Made by a program: the position numbers and the translations under genes. From Stenotrophomonas sp. MMGLT7 (GTDB lineage: Bacteria; Pseudomonadota; Gammaproteobacteria; Xanthomonadales; Xanthomonadaceae), in the NCBI RefSeq assembly GCF_021168555.1, contig NZ_JAJOZS010000003.1, forward strand, positions 402,061 through 466,060: a DNA stretch of 64,000 bases, read 5' to 3'. Below, in pieces: positions 1 through 8,590 of the stretch (positions within the stretch are counted from its first letter, which is position 1; each line of letters starts with the position of its first letter). The notes under the pieces are model-generated. The model did no database searches. It saw nothing but the letters and a program-made list of their open reading frames with translations, and was not told the DNA's origin.

Positions 1-39
1 TGAAGAGATAGCGCAGGCGGGAGAAGGGATGGAACGTTG

Positions 40-702
40 CTAACTGCCAACGACACGCCAGCCGGCGGCATCCTCCAGCACGCCGGCCCGCACATCCGCC
101 AGCGTCACCCGCAGCCCGTCGCCGCGCGGCAACCGGGTGTGGTCGGGAAACCAGCGCCGCCCGGCGTCGCCGAGGATCAGCAGGCCGTGGTCGTCGCCCA
201 GCGGCGCGAACACGGGGGTCGGCGGCGAGAACGGCGCCAGCCCGAATGCCTCGGCGCAGGCGGCCGTGGCCGCGGCCACGTCATGCACGGGCAGGCCGAT
301 CTCGCTCACCGACAGCAGCTCGCCCGGGCCGAACGCACCGCGCCCTTCCACCTCGATGCCCTGGCGCGCGATCAGCTCCAGCACCGCGCCGTCCGGCCCG
401 TCGAAGTACACCGATTCGGAGCGCCAGGCGCCGCCGAAGCCGAAGCGCGTGGTGCCGTGCGCATCGGCCAGCAGCGGCACGCGGGCCGACAGCCACGCCG
501 CCGCCTCGGCCAGCCGGTTGCGCGGGATGTTGAAGGCGATGTGCCAGGCGCGCGTGCCGGCGGCCCCGGGATACGCCACGATGCGGCTGGCGCCGGCGAG
601 CACCGCGCCGTCCGCCGCCAGCGGCAGGCCCAGCACATCGCGGTAGAACGCCACCGTCGCCGCCGGGTCCGGTGCCGGCATCTCGATCCGTACGATCCGC
701 AT
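40..702 (-). CDS. VOC-superfamily (glyoxalase/dioxygenase-like) protein
   Basis: This 220-residue protein opens with the beta-alpha-beta start of the vicinal oxygen chelate fold (MRIVRIEMPAPDPAATVAFY, then RDVLGLPL). A second half-module starts near residue 131 (SEIGLPVHDVAAA), so there are two glyoxalase-like modules. Family members bind a metal with His/Glu residues and include glyoxalases, extradiol dioxygenases and resistance proteins. I cannot assign a substrate. The neighbour on the same strand is an acyl-CoA thioesterase 39 bp upstream, so the two may be co-transcribed. The family is secure; the function is open. Confidence 0.85.
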   Translation of the reverse strand: MRIVRIEMPAPDPAATVAFYRDVLGLPLAADGAVLAGASRIVAYPGAAGTRAWHIAFNIPRNRLAEAAAWLSARVPLLADAHGTTRFGFGGAWRSESVYFDGPDGAVLELIARQGIEVEGRGAFGPGELLSVSEIGLPVHDVAAATAACAEAFGLAPFSPPTPVFAPLGDDHGLLILGDAGRRWFPDHTRLPRGDGLRVTLADVRAGVLEDAAGWRVVGS

Positions 703-741
703 CCTCGCCTCCCGTCGGCCGCGTCGTGGTCCGCTCCGGAC

Positions 742-1152
742 TCAGGCCGCCGCGTCGGGCAGCGGCGGGGCCGGGGTGGGCTTGCCCTGCGTGTCCAGCG
801 CCACCATCACGAAGTGGCCGCGCGTGCACAGCAGCCGCGTGCCGGTGAGCAGGTTCTCGGTGATCACCTCCACGTCCACGTGCATCGACGTGCGCCCGAC
901 CTTGACGATGCGCGCGATGGTCTCCACCAGGTCGCCCTTGTGGATGGGCTGCTGGAAATCCACCTGCTCCGAGCGTGCGGTCACCACCGTGCTGCGCGCA
1001 TAGCGCGAGGCGACGATGAACGAGGCCATGTCCATCCATGCCAGCGCCTGCCCGCCGAACAGCGTGCCCAGGTGATTGGTGTGGTCCGGAAAGACCATCT
1101 CCAGCAACCGCGCCTCGGTGGGACGCTCGAGCGCTTCGGTGTTCGGTGCCAT
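742..1152 (-). CDS. Acyl-CoA thioesterase, hot-dog fold (YciA/BFIT type)
   Basis: A 136-residue single hot-dog protein that should hydrolyse acyl-CoA to free acid and CoA in the cytoplasm. The family signature NHLGTLFGGQALAWMD is at residues 26-41, with the usual acidic residue on the central helix (WMD), followed by the strand VDFQQPIHKGDLVE. Length fits the family. I chose the ATG at 1152 because the protein then begins directly before the conserved segment (MAPNTEALERPTEARLLEMV) and the same frame upstream is anti-gene reading without family similarity. Chain-length preference cannot be read from the sequence. Confidence 0.9.
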   Translation of the reverse strand: MAPNTEALERPTEARLLEMVFPDHTNHLGTLFGGQALAWMDMASFIVASRYARSTVVTARSEQVDFQQPIHKGDLVETIARIVKVGRTSMHVDVEVITENLLTGTRLLCTRGHFVMVALDTQGKPTPAPPLPDAAA

Positions 1153-1449
1153 GCAGGGTTCCTTGAGTGGGGGGGCATCATGAAACCACAGCCGGGCCGA
1201 CGGCCGCGTCCGCGACCCGGGCACCGGCGACGGCCCGCCGGCACGGCGCGCGGGCCGATCCCGGTCGGCGCGGTGCCGGCGAGGCCGCCGGCAGGAATGC
1301 CGCAGTGCACCATTGAACTGGGAGATGCGCGCACGATCGCCGGGCTTGGACGACGATCCCCGGTGTATGGGCGGAAGACCGGCAATGGCTCGTCTGCGGC
1401 GGGGCGCCCCGTATACTCCGGGATCGCTCAACCAACCCCAAGCTGACTG

Positions 1450-2796
1450 ATGACCTCTACAACGACCTCTGCTCCGGTCGGGCCTACCAGCCTGCGCCGC
1501 TCTGTTTCCAACACGCTCAAGGGCTCCGCCGGCAACCTGGTCGAGTGGTACGACGTCTACGTCTATTCGGTCTTCGCCATCTACTTCGAATCCAAGTTCT
1601 TCTCCCCCGAGGACAAGAACGCCACGCTCTATGTCTGGGGCATCTTCGCGATCACCTTCCTGATGCGCCCGATCGGCGCCTGGTACTTCGGCCGCTTCGC
1701 CGACCGCTACGGCCGGCGCCTGGCGCTGACCGTGTCGGTCACCATGATGGCCGTGTGCTCCTTCGTGATCGCGCTCACGCCGACCAACGCCGCCATCGGC
1801 ATCGCCGCACCGGTGATCCTGCTGCTGGCGCGGTTGCTGCAGGGCTTCGCGACCGGCGGCGAGTACGGCGCCAGCGCGACCTACATGTCCGAGGCCGCCA
1901 TCCCCGGCCGCCGCGGCTTCCTGTCCTCGTTCCACTACGTCACGCTGGTCGGCGGGCACGTGCTCGCCCAGCTGACGCTGCTGATCATGCTGCAGTTCAT
2001 GGAACTCGAGCAGATCTCGGACTGGGGCTGGCGCGTGGCCTTCGGCATCGGCGGCGCCTCGGCGATCGTGGTGTTCTGGCTGCGCCAGACCATGGACGAA
2101 TCGCTGCAGTCCTCCTCGATCGAGGCGGCCAAGACCGGCCACGCCAAGAAGTCCGGATCCCTGCGCGAACTGTTCGTCCACCAGTGGCGGCCGCTGCTGC
2201 TGTGCTTCCTGATCACCGCCGGCGGCACCATCGCCTTCTATACCTACTCCATCACCGGGCCGAAGATGATCCAGAGCATCTTCGCCGGCGGCGACGTGCT
2301 GACGGGCACCATCATCAACCTCATCGCCCTGACCTTCCTGATGGTGCTGCAGCCGATCGGCGGCTGGCTGTCGGACATCGTCGGCCGCAAGAGCCTGCTG
2401 GTGTTCTTCGGCGTCGGCGGCGTGCTCTACACGTGGTACATGATCACCGCGCTTCCGCAGCAGACCGAATGGCTGCCGGCGTTCGCGATCCTGGCCGTGA
2501 GCTTCATCATCCTGACCGGCTACACGTCGATCAACGCGGTGGTGAAGGCCGAGCTGTTCCCGACCCACGTGCGCGCGCTCGGCGTCGGCCTGGGCTACGC
2601 ACTGGCCAACTCCGCGTTCGGCGGAACCGCGCCGCTGCTGTACCAGGGCGCACTGAAGTCCGGCCACGTCAACGCGTTCATCGGCTACGTGACGGCGATC
2701 ATCGCGGTCTCCCTGGTGGTCTACGTCTTCTTCCTGAAGAACAAGGGCGCGAACTGGCTCGACGACGAGAAGGCCATGCGCGAACGCGCGCGCTGA
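1450..2796 (+). CDS. kgtP: Alpha-ketoglutarate permease-like MFS proton symporter
   Basis: This 448-residue transporter belongs to the metabolite:H+ symporter branch of the major facilitator superfamily. It closely follows the E. coli KgtP pattern: GNLVEWYDVYVYS in TM1, LMRPIGAW and the loop motif GRFADRYGRR between TM2 and TM3, RLLQGFATGGEYGASATYMS in TM4-5, and FSSFHYVTLVGG-type TM5 residues. Twelve membrane segments can be traced. Expected role: uptake of 2-oxoglutarate or a related dicarboxylate at the inner membrane. ProP-like relatives share many of these motifs, so the substrate is inferred from overall similarity. It stands alone; no strong ribosome site is visible before the ATG. Confidence 0.85.
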   Translation: MTSTTTSAPVGPTSLRRSVSNTLKGSAGNLVEWYDVYVYSVFAIYFESKFFSPEDKNATLYVWGIFAITFLMRPIGAWYFGRFADRYGRRLALTVSVTMMAVCSFVIALTPTNAAIGIAAPVILLLARLLQGFATGGEYGASATYMSEAAIPGRRGFLSSFHYVTLVGGHVLAQLTLLIMLQFMELEQISDWGWRVAFGIGGASAIVVFWLRQTMDESLQSSSIEAAKTGHAKKSGSLRELFVHQWRPLLLCFLITAGGTIAFYTYSITGPKMIQSIFAGGDVLTGTIINLIALTFLMVLQPIGGWLSDIVGRKSLLVFFGVGGVLYTWYMITALPQQTEWLPAFAILAVSFIILTGYTSINAVVKAELFPTHVRALGVGLGYALANSAFGGTAPLLYQGALKSGHVNAFIGYVTAIIAVSLVVYVFFLKNKGANWLDDEKAMRERAR

Positions 2797-2998
2797 TGCG
2801 CGGCTCCCCGGGACGTCCGCCGGCGTCCCGGGATTGCTGCAGCATCGGGACCACGGCTGTCTGCCGGGAACCGCGCCCGGGGCGAGCCGGCCCCGGTTAA
2901 TCGTGCCGGCTGCCGCGCGGGGCATGATACGGGCCGCATCTTCGCGCCCATTCCAGGCGACATCCGCCCAACACATCGACAACACAGGAGAACCGACC

Positions 2999-3892
2999 GT
3001 GGCAGTGAACAAGCAGCAACTGGACAGGATCGCTTCCGGCAAGGGTTTCATCGCCGCGCTCGACCAGAGCGGCGGCAGCACGCCCAAGGCGCTGAAGCTG
3101 TATGGCATCGACGAATCGGCCTACTCCGGCGACGCGGAGATGTTCGACCTGGTGCACCAGATGCGCGCCCGTATCGTCACCAGCCCCGCCTTCAACGGTG
3201 AGCGCGTGCTCGGCGCGATCCTGTTCGAGCGCACCCTCGACGACAGCTTCGCCGGCCAGGAAGCGGCGACCTACCTGTGGGAAACCAAGCAGGTCGTGCC
3301 GTTCCTGAAGATCGACAAGGGCCTGGAGGACGAGGCCGACGGCGTACAGCTGCTCAAGCCGATCCCGGACCTGGCCGCACTGCTCGCGCGCGCCAAGGCC
3401 AAGGGCGTGTTCGGCACCAAGGAACGCTCGGTCATCAAGGCCAACAACGCCGCCGGCATCGCCGCCGTGCTCGACCAGCAGTTCGCGCTGGGCCAGCAGG
3501 TGCTCGACGCCGGCCTGATCCCGATCATCGAGCCGGAAGTGGACATCAAGGCCGCCGACAAGGAAGCCATCGAGGCCGAATTGAAGCAGGGCCTGCTGGC
3601 GCGGCTGGACAAGGTGGATCCGCAGACCCCGGTCATCCTCAAGCTCACCCTGCCGAGCGTCGACGGCTATTTCCAGGAGCTGGTCGACCACCCGAGCGTG
3701 CTCAAGGTGGTGGCGCTGTCCGGCGGCTACGCCCGCGACGACGCCAATGCGAAGCTGGCCCGCAACCCCGGCGTGATCGCCAGCTTCAGCCGCGCGCTGA
3801 CCGAGGGACTGAGCGCACAGCAGAGCGACGACGCGTTCAACCAGGCGCTGGACACGGCGATCGAATCGATCTACCGCGCATCGATCGCCTGA
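2999..3892 (+). CDS. Class I fructose-bisphosphate aldolase
   Basis: A 297-residue aldolase of the short bacterial class I type (Schiff-base, metal-independent) that cleaves fructose 1,6-bisphosphate in glycolysis/gluconeogenesis. The start IASGKGFIAALDQSGGSTPK is typical, as are VVPFLKIDKGL and IIEPEVDIKA; VILKLTLP holds the Schiff-base lysine region. The start is a GTG at 2999 with AGGAG at 2986-2990, eight bases upstream. An in-frame extension to 2834 is rejected because it runs through non-conserved intergenic sequence. A 72-bp palindrome 63 bp downstream could end the transcript. Confidence 0.92.
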   Translation: MAVNKQQLDRIASGKGFIAALDQSGGSTPKALKLYGIDESAYSGDAEMFDLVHQMRARIVTSPAFNGERVLGAILFERTLDDSFAGQEAATYLWETKQVVPFLKIDKGLEDEADGVQLLKPIPDLAALLARAKAKGVFGTKERSVIKANNAAGIAAVLDQQFALGQQVLDAGLIPIIEPEVDIKAADKEAIEAELKQGLLARLDKVDPQTPVILKLTLPSVDGYFQELVDHPSVLKVVALSGGYARDDANAKLARNPGVIASFSRALTEGLSAQQSDDAFNQALDTAIESIYRASIA

Positions 3893-3955
3893 CGCGGACT
3901 GCCCCAACGGCGTAGCCCGGGCACCCGGGCCACGCAGGACCACCAGCGGGACCGT

Positions 3956-4027
3956 CCGTAGGAGCGACTTCAGTCGCGATGGGGCTCTACCGGTAGAGCC
4001 CCATCGCGACTGAAGTCGCTCCTACGG
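3956..4027. repeat. Perfect 72-bp palindrome (REP-type)
   Basis: Positions 3956-3991 are exactly the reverse complement of 3992-4027. Each arm contains GTAGGAGCGACTTCAG followed by a CGCGATGGGGCTCTAC segment, with no loop bases at the centre. GTAGGAGCGACTTCAGTCGCGA is a common dispersed repeat in Xanthomonadaceae. It lies between the aldolase and the next gene and could also act as a transcription terminator, though no T-tract follows. Confidence 0.9.
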
Positions 4028-4148
4028 GTCGCTCCTGCCAACAACCTGGCTGCTTGTCATCGCTGCGCCCCGGCGACCTGCCCCTGTTCCAGCCGATCCG
4101 ACTCCGCCTCGCGGCTCGCCCGATCCCGGCACCTTCCGGCTCGACCCC

Positions 4149-4943
4149 ATGCGCGCATTCGCCCTTCTCCTGATCCTGCTGCCGTGCGCCTCGTATGGCG
4201 CCACGCATTCGCCGGAGCGAACCGACAGGATGCTTTTCGTCGGCAACAGCCTGACCTACTACGGCAACATGCCCGCGGTCTTCTCCGCACTGGCGAGCGC
4301 CAACGGCAGGCCGACGCTCAGCGACATGATCGCCAAGGGCGGTGCGACGCTGACCGAGCGGGTGTCCGACGGGTCGGTCGCGCGGGCGCTGGACGGACGC
4401 AAGTATTCCGCGCTCGTCCTCCAGGAACGCGGCGGCGACCTGATGTGCGCCTTCGGCCCCGACTCCTGCATCCAATCGCGGCAGGCCATCCAGTCCCTGG
4501 CGCAGCTCGCCAGTGAAAAAGGCGTGCACGTGGTGCTCCTGGGCACCTACCAGGCCAATCCGGCGGCATCCCGGAGCCTGGTCGAAAGCGAGTCCGCGGC
4601 TGCGGCAGAGGCGGGAATCCCCCACATCGAGGTTTCCGGGAAACTCCAGCGGCTGCGAGCCACCGCGCCGGAACTGTCATGGTTCGGCCCGGACGGCATG
4701 CATCCGGGAAAGGACCTCGCCCTGCTCGATGCGGTGCTGGTCTACCAAGCACTCCATGACTCGCTCCCCGAACCCGGGCCGCTCACGGTCAAGGCCCCGA
4801 TCTACGGCAACAACAGCGGCCTCACCGAAGCACTGAGACAGGCCGACGCCCCGCCGCCGCTGCCATCCACCCCGGGCGAAGTGGAGTATCCGGCCGATAC
4901 GCTAAAGAAGTTGCTTGATGCGATGAGGGACAGGGACAGCTGA
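4149..4943 (+). CDS. Secreted SGNH/GDSL-family hydrolase
   Basis: A 264-residue protein with a signal peptide (MRAFALLLILLPCASYG, cleavage near residue 18). The SGNH block I appears as LFVGNSLTYYGN (catalytic Ser in GNSLT) and block V as DGMHPG (catalytic Asp/His). This supports a periplasmic or secreted serine esterase/lipase-like hydrolase; the substrate is unknown. The C-terminal 60 residues are proline-rich and not conserved. It is flanked by the palindrome upstream and about 280 bp of empty sequence downstream, so it is probably monocistronic. Confidence 0.75.
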   Translation: MRAFALLLILLPCASYGATHSPERTDRMLFVGNSLTYYGNMPAVFSALASANGRPTLSDMIAKGGATLTERVSDGSVARALDGRKYSALVLQERGGDLMCAFGPDSCIQSRQAIQSLAQLASEKGVHVVLLGTYQANPAASRSLVESESAAAAEAGIPHIEVSGKLQRLRATAPELSWFGPDGMHPGKDLALLDAVLVYQALHDSLPEPGPLTVKAPIYGNNSGLTEALRQADAPPPLPSTPGEVEYPADTLKKLLDAMRDRDS

Positions 4944-5222
4944 CGGCTGTCCATCCAGTCCGACGCGATTGCGCGATGCCGTGGAAACTGCACCGCATGC
5001 TGCGCTCCTCCATGGCTGCACGAATGCACCACCTGATCGGGTAAGACCGCCACGCCGCCTCAGCCGATGGGTTGGCGCCAGTCCACGGAGGTCGAGCCCG
5101 CCCCCCAAGAGCGGAGTACCGTGCCGCTGGCCCTGGAACGATGGTGCAGCCTCCTGGCCGGGCATGCACAACGACTGACCACCCGGCAGCCATCTGCGAT
5201 ACGCCCTGCCGGCGAAGCATCG
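4944..5222. other. Intergenic, nothing recognised
   Basis: This stretch lies between the SGNH hydrolase and the small membrane protein, which converge on it. Both strands have short open frames, but none shows family similarity, a ribosome site or a structured repeat. Confidence 0.5.
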
Positions 5223-5501
5223 TCAGGTGCCCGGTGGAGTTCCCGCCGCCCGCGGTGATCGCCGGGCAAGCAGAAGGCGCCAGCCACGGCCAAGCAGGCC
5301 GATGCCGGCGACGACGAGAAGGCCGTACGCGGCCAGCTGCCCCAGGGCATGGCCATGCGCGTAGGCGGCATCGTGCGTGGCCGGCCAGATCGCCGTGATG
5401 CTCGACGGAAGATGCCTGGCGCCACGGAGCAGCAACACGGCGCCGGAAAGCAGGAGCAGATACGGAGCGAATGCGCGAATGTTCGACATCACCTGAGCCA
5501 T
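5223..5501 (-). CDS. Small two-TM hypothetical membrane protein
   Basis: A 92-residue ORF (or 88 residues from the Met at 5489) with two hydrophobic segments: APYLLLLSGAVLLL near residues 11-25 and LAAYGLLVVAGIGLL near residues 55-70. Both are followed by Arg-rich stretches that would stay cytoplasmic. No family is recognised. No good ribosome site precedes either start, so the gene call is tentative. It lies downstream of gldA on the same strand after a 124-bp gap. Confidence 0.45.
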   Translation of the reverse strand: MAQVMSNIRAFAPYLLLLSGAVLLLRGARHLPSSITAIWPATHDAAYAHGHALGQLAAYGLLVVAGIGLLGRGWRLLLARRSPRAAGTPPGT

Positions 5502-5625
5502 GCGAGTGGGTAGAGGAAAAGCTTTCTTGCCACCCGGCTCTCCCCGCTGCAACGGAGAGCGGGTTCGATCGAGTCGTCGGGAGGCAAGAAGCGGACCCTT
5601 CCGCCATTGGACCACAGACGCGCCT

Positions 5626-6720
5626 TCAATCCACCGCCTGGCTGAAGGCATCCACCGCGCGGATGGCGTGCGCGACATCCTCGGCGGAGAAGTTCGCGCT
5701 GAGGTTGCGCAGGGTGTCGCCTTCGTTGTTGGCCAGCGCCCCGATCCTGACCAGGTCCTCCCAGCTGGCATCCTCCAGGTGCAGTTCCTCGAGCGTGGTC
5801 GGCATGGCGATGGAGCGATAGAAGCGGATGTAGCTGGCAATCTCCTCGTCCGACCGCTGCTCCAGCACCATGTGCGCCAGCGTGCCGTAGGCCACCTTCT
5901 CGCCATGGGTGAGGTGGTGGATGTCGCCCTGGATCGCGGTGAACCCGTTGTGGATCGCGTGCGCCCCGGCCAGGCCGGCGTTCTCGAAGCCCAGCCCGGA
6001 AAGCAGGGTGTTGGCCTCCACCACGGCCTCCACCGCCGGCGTCACCAGCTGCTGGGCGACCGCGGTGTAGGCGCTGAACCCATAGGTGAGCAGGGTCTTC
6101 TCGCAGGCCTCGGCGATCGCCATCGCGGCGACCGTCGGTGCCCCGCCCACCATCGAGGCGCTGTTGGAACGCTTGACCGCAAGCGCCTCGACATAGGTGG
6201 CCAGCCCGTCGGCGATGCCCGAGGCGAACAGGCGGACCGGGGCCTGGGCACAGACCCCGGTATCGACCAGCACCAGATCCGGGTTCTTGTCGTAGAAGCG
6301 GTACTTCTCGAACACCCCGTCGTCGCTGTAGATCACCGACAGCGCGCTGCACGGCGCATCGGTCGAAGCGACCGTGGGCACGATCAGCACCGGCTGTTTC
6401 AACTCGTCGGCGACCGCCTTGACCGTATCGAGGGTCTTGCCGCCGCCCAGGCCCACCACCAGCGCGGAGCCGAACTTCCGCGCCAGTTCGGCGAGCCGCA
6501 GGATCTCGGAGTTGGAGGACTCCCCGGCGAAGGGCTCGCGCTGGTAGTCGACCTTGCCCGCGAGCGCGGACTCGACCCGCTCGCCGACGATGTCCCACAC
6601 GATGTCGTCCGCCACCAGCAGGGCCCTTGGCCCGAACCCGGCGGCGTACTCGCCCAGCTGGTCGAGAACCCCGTTGCCCTGCACGTACTTTGCCGGCGAA
6701 GAGAAGATGAAATTGCGCAT
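5626..6720 (-). CDS. gldA: Glycerol dehydrogenase
   Basis: This 364-residue, NAD-dependent, zinc-containing iron-alcohol-dehydrogenase-fold enzyme oxidises glycerol to dihydroxyacetone. The nucleotide-binding GLGGGKTLDT is at about residues 91-100, followed by VPTVASTDAPCS. The zinc ligands fall in SGIADGLATYVEA (Asp) and in AHAIHNGF and HHLTHGEKVAYG (His). The ATG at 6720 is preferred over a GTG six bases upstream because GGGAG sits seven bases before it. It is divergent from the thiamin operon. Substrate choice within the family (glycerol versus other diols) is inferred. Confidence 0.9.
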   Translation of the reverse strand: MRNFIFSSPAKYVQGNGVLDQLGEYAAGFGPRALLVADDIVWDIVGERVESALAGKVDYQREPFAGESSNSEILRLAELARKFGSALVVGLGGGKTLDTVKAVADELKQPVLIVPTVASTDAPCSALSVIYSDDGVFEKYRFYDKNPDLVLVDTGVCAQAPVRLFASGIADGLATYVEALAVKRSNSASMVGGAPTVAAMAIAEACEKTLLTYGFSAYTAVAQQLVTPAVEAVVEANTLLSGLGFENAGLAGAHAIHNGFTAIQGDIHHLTHGEKVAYGTLAHMVLEQRSDEEIASYIRFYRSIAMPTTLEELHLEDASWEDLVRIGALANNEGDTLRNLSANFSAEDVAHAIRAVDAFSQAVD

Positions 6721-7017
6721 TTCCACACTCCCTGATCAAGACGGTTGGATGACGCACCTGCTGGCCCGATGGTATTCCAGGCGGCCTGGGCACCGATGCG
6801 ATCGTTGGTCGCATCGACCGGCGTCATGGCCCCTGCCGTGTCGTGGCGTCCAGGCAACGGACACCGTAGCGAACGCCTGTTGCAGCTGGCGTTCGCGCCG
6901 GCCAGGCGGGTCTGCCGGGTACTTTGTCCGGGCCTCCGTCCACTGCAGGACGAGCGGACCGCGGGACCAAGCCGCCCGACCCGCGGCCGACGCCATGTGC
7001 TAGATTCCGCCCAATGA
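6721..7017. other. Divergent intergenic region, gldA/thiM
   Basis: About 300 bp between two divergent transcripts. It must hold both promoters. An extended -10-like TGCTAGATT ends at 7008, just before the riboswitch, but I find no matching -35. No gene is visible. Confidence 0.5.
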
Positions 7018-7090
7018 TTCGGGGTGCCCGCGGTCGCGGGCTGAGATCACACCCGTCGAACCTGATCGAGTTAGGACTCGCGAAGGGAAG
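7018..7090 (+). promoter_or_regulatory. TPP riboswitch (THI element)
   Basis: All conserved blocks are present in order: GGGGTGCCC, then GGGCTGAGATCACACCC, then GAACCTGATC, and the closing GCGAAGGGAAG. The ligand is thiamin pyrophosphate. The final AAGGGAAG serves both as the conserved 3' block and as the ribosome site of thiM, whose ATG is only eight bases on. There is no room for a terminator, so control is probably on translation. It governs thiM, thiE and thiD-tenA. Confidence 0.97.
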
Positions 7091-7097
7091 TCAAACG

Positions 7098-7925
7098 ATG
7101 AACGCTGCAGTACCGTTTCCGCCGTCACCGGGCGAGGCCCTGCGCCTGCTCCGCGCCCGCACACCCCTGGTCCAGTGCATCACCAACTCGGTGGTGACCG
7201 GCTTCACCGCGAACGTGCTGCTGGCGCTCGGGGCGACGCCCGCGATGGTCGACATTCCCGGCGAGTCGTCCATCTTCGCCGCCATCGCCGACGGCGTGCT
7301 GGTGAACCTGGGCACGCCCACCCCGGGACAGAGCGCGGCCGCGCTCGAGGTTCCCGCCGCCACCCGGCGATGGGTGCTCGATCCGGTCGCGGTCGGCGTC
7401 CTGCCGGTGCGCACCGCCCTGGCCTCGCAGCTGCTCGCCGCCCGCCCGGCGATCGTCCGCGGCAACGCCTCGGAGATACTCGCGCTCGCCGGGATGGGAG
7501 AAGGCGGACGCGGCGTCGATGCGATCGATACCCCGGAAGCCGCGCTGGCGGCGGCAGCGGCGATCGCCCGGCGCTGCGGGGCGGTGGTCGCGGTCTCGGG
7601 CCCCGTCGACCTGATCACCGACGGCACCGAGGTCGTGCGCGTATCCGGCGGCGATGCGCTGCTGACCCGGGTGACCGGGGGCGGCTGTTCCCTCGGCGCG
7701 ACCATGGCCGCCTTCCTCGGCGTGTGCGCGGCGCTGCCCGCGGCCATCGCCGCATCGGTGGTGCATTCGGCCGCCGCCGAGCACGCGGCGGCCCGCGCGG
7801 ACGGGCCGGGAAGCTTCGCCGTGGCCTTCCTCGATGCGCTAGCGGCGCTGGAGCCGGCCGCGCTCGACCAGCCCGGGCGCCTTGCCCGGCTCGCACTGGA
7901 CGCGCCCGCGGAGATGCTGCGATGA
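7098..7925 (+). CDS. thiM: Hydroxyethylthiazole kinase
   Basis: A 275-residue kinase that phosphorylates 4-methyl-5-hydroxyethylthiazole for thiamin salvage. It shows the family start [20 protein letters not shown], the block [12 protein letters not shown], and the catalytic glycine/cysteine motif [10 protein letters not shown] (residues ~193-202). The ATG at 7098 directly follows the TPP riboswitch. Its stop overlaps the next start by four bases (ATGA), so it is translationally coupled to thiE. No thiazole synthase gene is present, so this is a salvage operon. Confidence 0.96.
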   Translation: MNAAVPFPPSPGEALRLLRARTPLVQCITNSVVTGFTANVLLALGATPAMVDIPGESSIFAAIADGVLVNLGTPTPGQSAAALEVPAATRRWVLDPVAVGVLPVRTALASQLLAARPAIVRGNASEILALAGMGEGGRGVDAIDTPEAALAAAAAIARRCGAVVAVSGPVDLITDGTEVVRVSGGDALLTRVTGGGCSLGATMAAFLGVCAALPAAIAASVVHSAAAEHAAARADGPGSFAVAFLDALAALEPAALDQPGRLARLALDAPAEMLR

Positions 7926-8590
7926 CCGCTGGCTTCGACCTCGCGCTGCACCTGGTCACGGACGAGGAACTCCCCTTCCCGCGACTGCTGGAGATCACCG
8001 CCCAGGCACTCGACGGCGGCGTGACCGTGGTCCAGCTGCGGGCCAAGCGCACGCCCGCGCGGCGCCTGGTCGCCCAGGCCTGCGCGCTCTCCGAAGTCAC
8101 GCGGGGACGGGCGGCGCTGATCGTCAACGACCGTACCGACGTGGCGCTCGCCGCCATCGACGCCGGCGCCCGCGTGGATGGCGTGCACCTGGGACAGGAC
8201 GACATCGCCCCGGCCACGGCACGACGCCTGCTCGGGCCGCAGGCACTGATCGGCTGGACCGCGGACACGCCGTCCCACCTGGCCGAGGCGATCGCGATGC
8301 CTCCCGGCACCCTCGACTATCTCGGCGTCGGGGTGATCCGCGCCACCGGCTCCAAACCCGACCATCCGCCGGTACTCGGCATCGACGGCTTCGCCGCGTT
8401 CGCTGCCGCCTCGCCCCTGCCCTGCGTCGCCATCGGCGGCATCGTCGCGGCCGACGTCCCGGCGCTGCGCGCGGCCGGTGCGGCCGGGGTTGCCGTGGTC
8501 TCGGCGATCTGCCGCGCGCCCGACCCGCAGCAGGCGGCCCGGGATCTGAGCGGCACGCTCGCCACCGCCACGGGAGCGCAACCGCGATGA
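7922..8590 (+). CDS. thiE: Thiamin phosphate synthase
   Basis: A 222-residue TIM-barrel enzyme that joins HMP-pyrophosphate and thiazole phosphate to give thiamin phosphate. Family motifs are visible: LVTDEEL at the start, [42 protein letters not shown] and the phosphate-binding CVAIGGI. The ATG at 7922 overlaps the thiM stop, and its own stop overlaps the thiD-tenA start (both ATGA). Length is normal. Confidence 0.96.
   Translation: MTAGFDLALHLVTDEELPFPRLLEITAQALDGGVTVVQLRAKRTPARRLVAQACALSEVTRGRAALIVNDRTDVALAAIDAGARVDGVHLGQDDIAPATARRLLGPQALIGWTADTPSHLAEAIAMPPGTLDYLGVGVIRATGSKPDHPPVLGIDGFAAFAAASPLPCVAIGGIVAADVPALRAAGAAGVAVVSAICRAPDPQQAARDLSGTLATATGAQPR

Noticed and set aside
742-3108. Very long minus-strand open frame across the kgtP and aldolase genes
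   Set aside because: Only its last 136 codons (the thioesterase) have family similarity. The rest is the antisense reading of two well-supported plus-strand genes, a common result of high GC.
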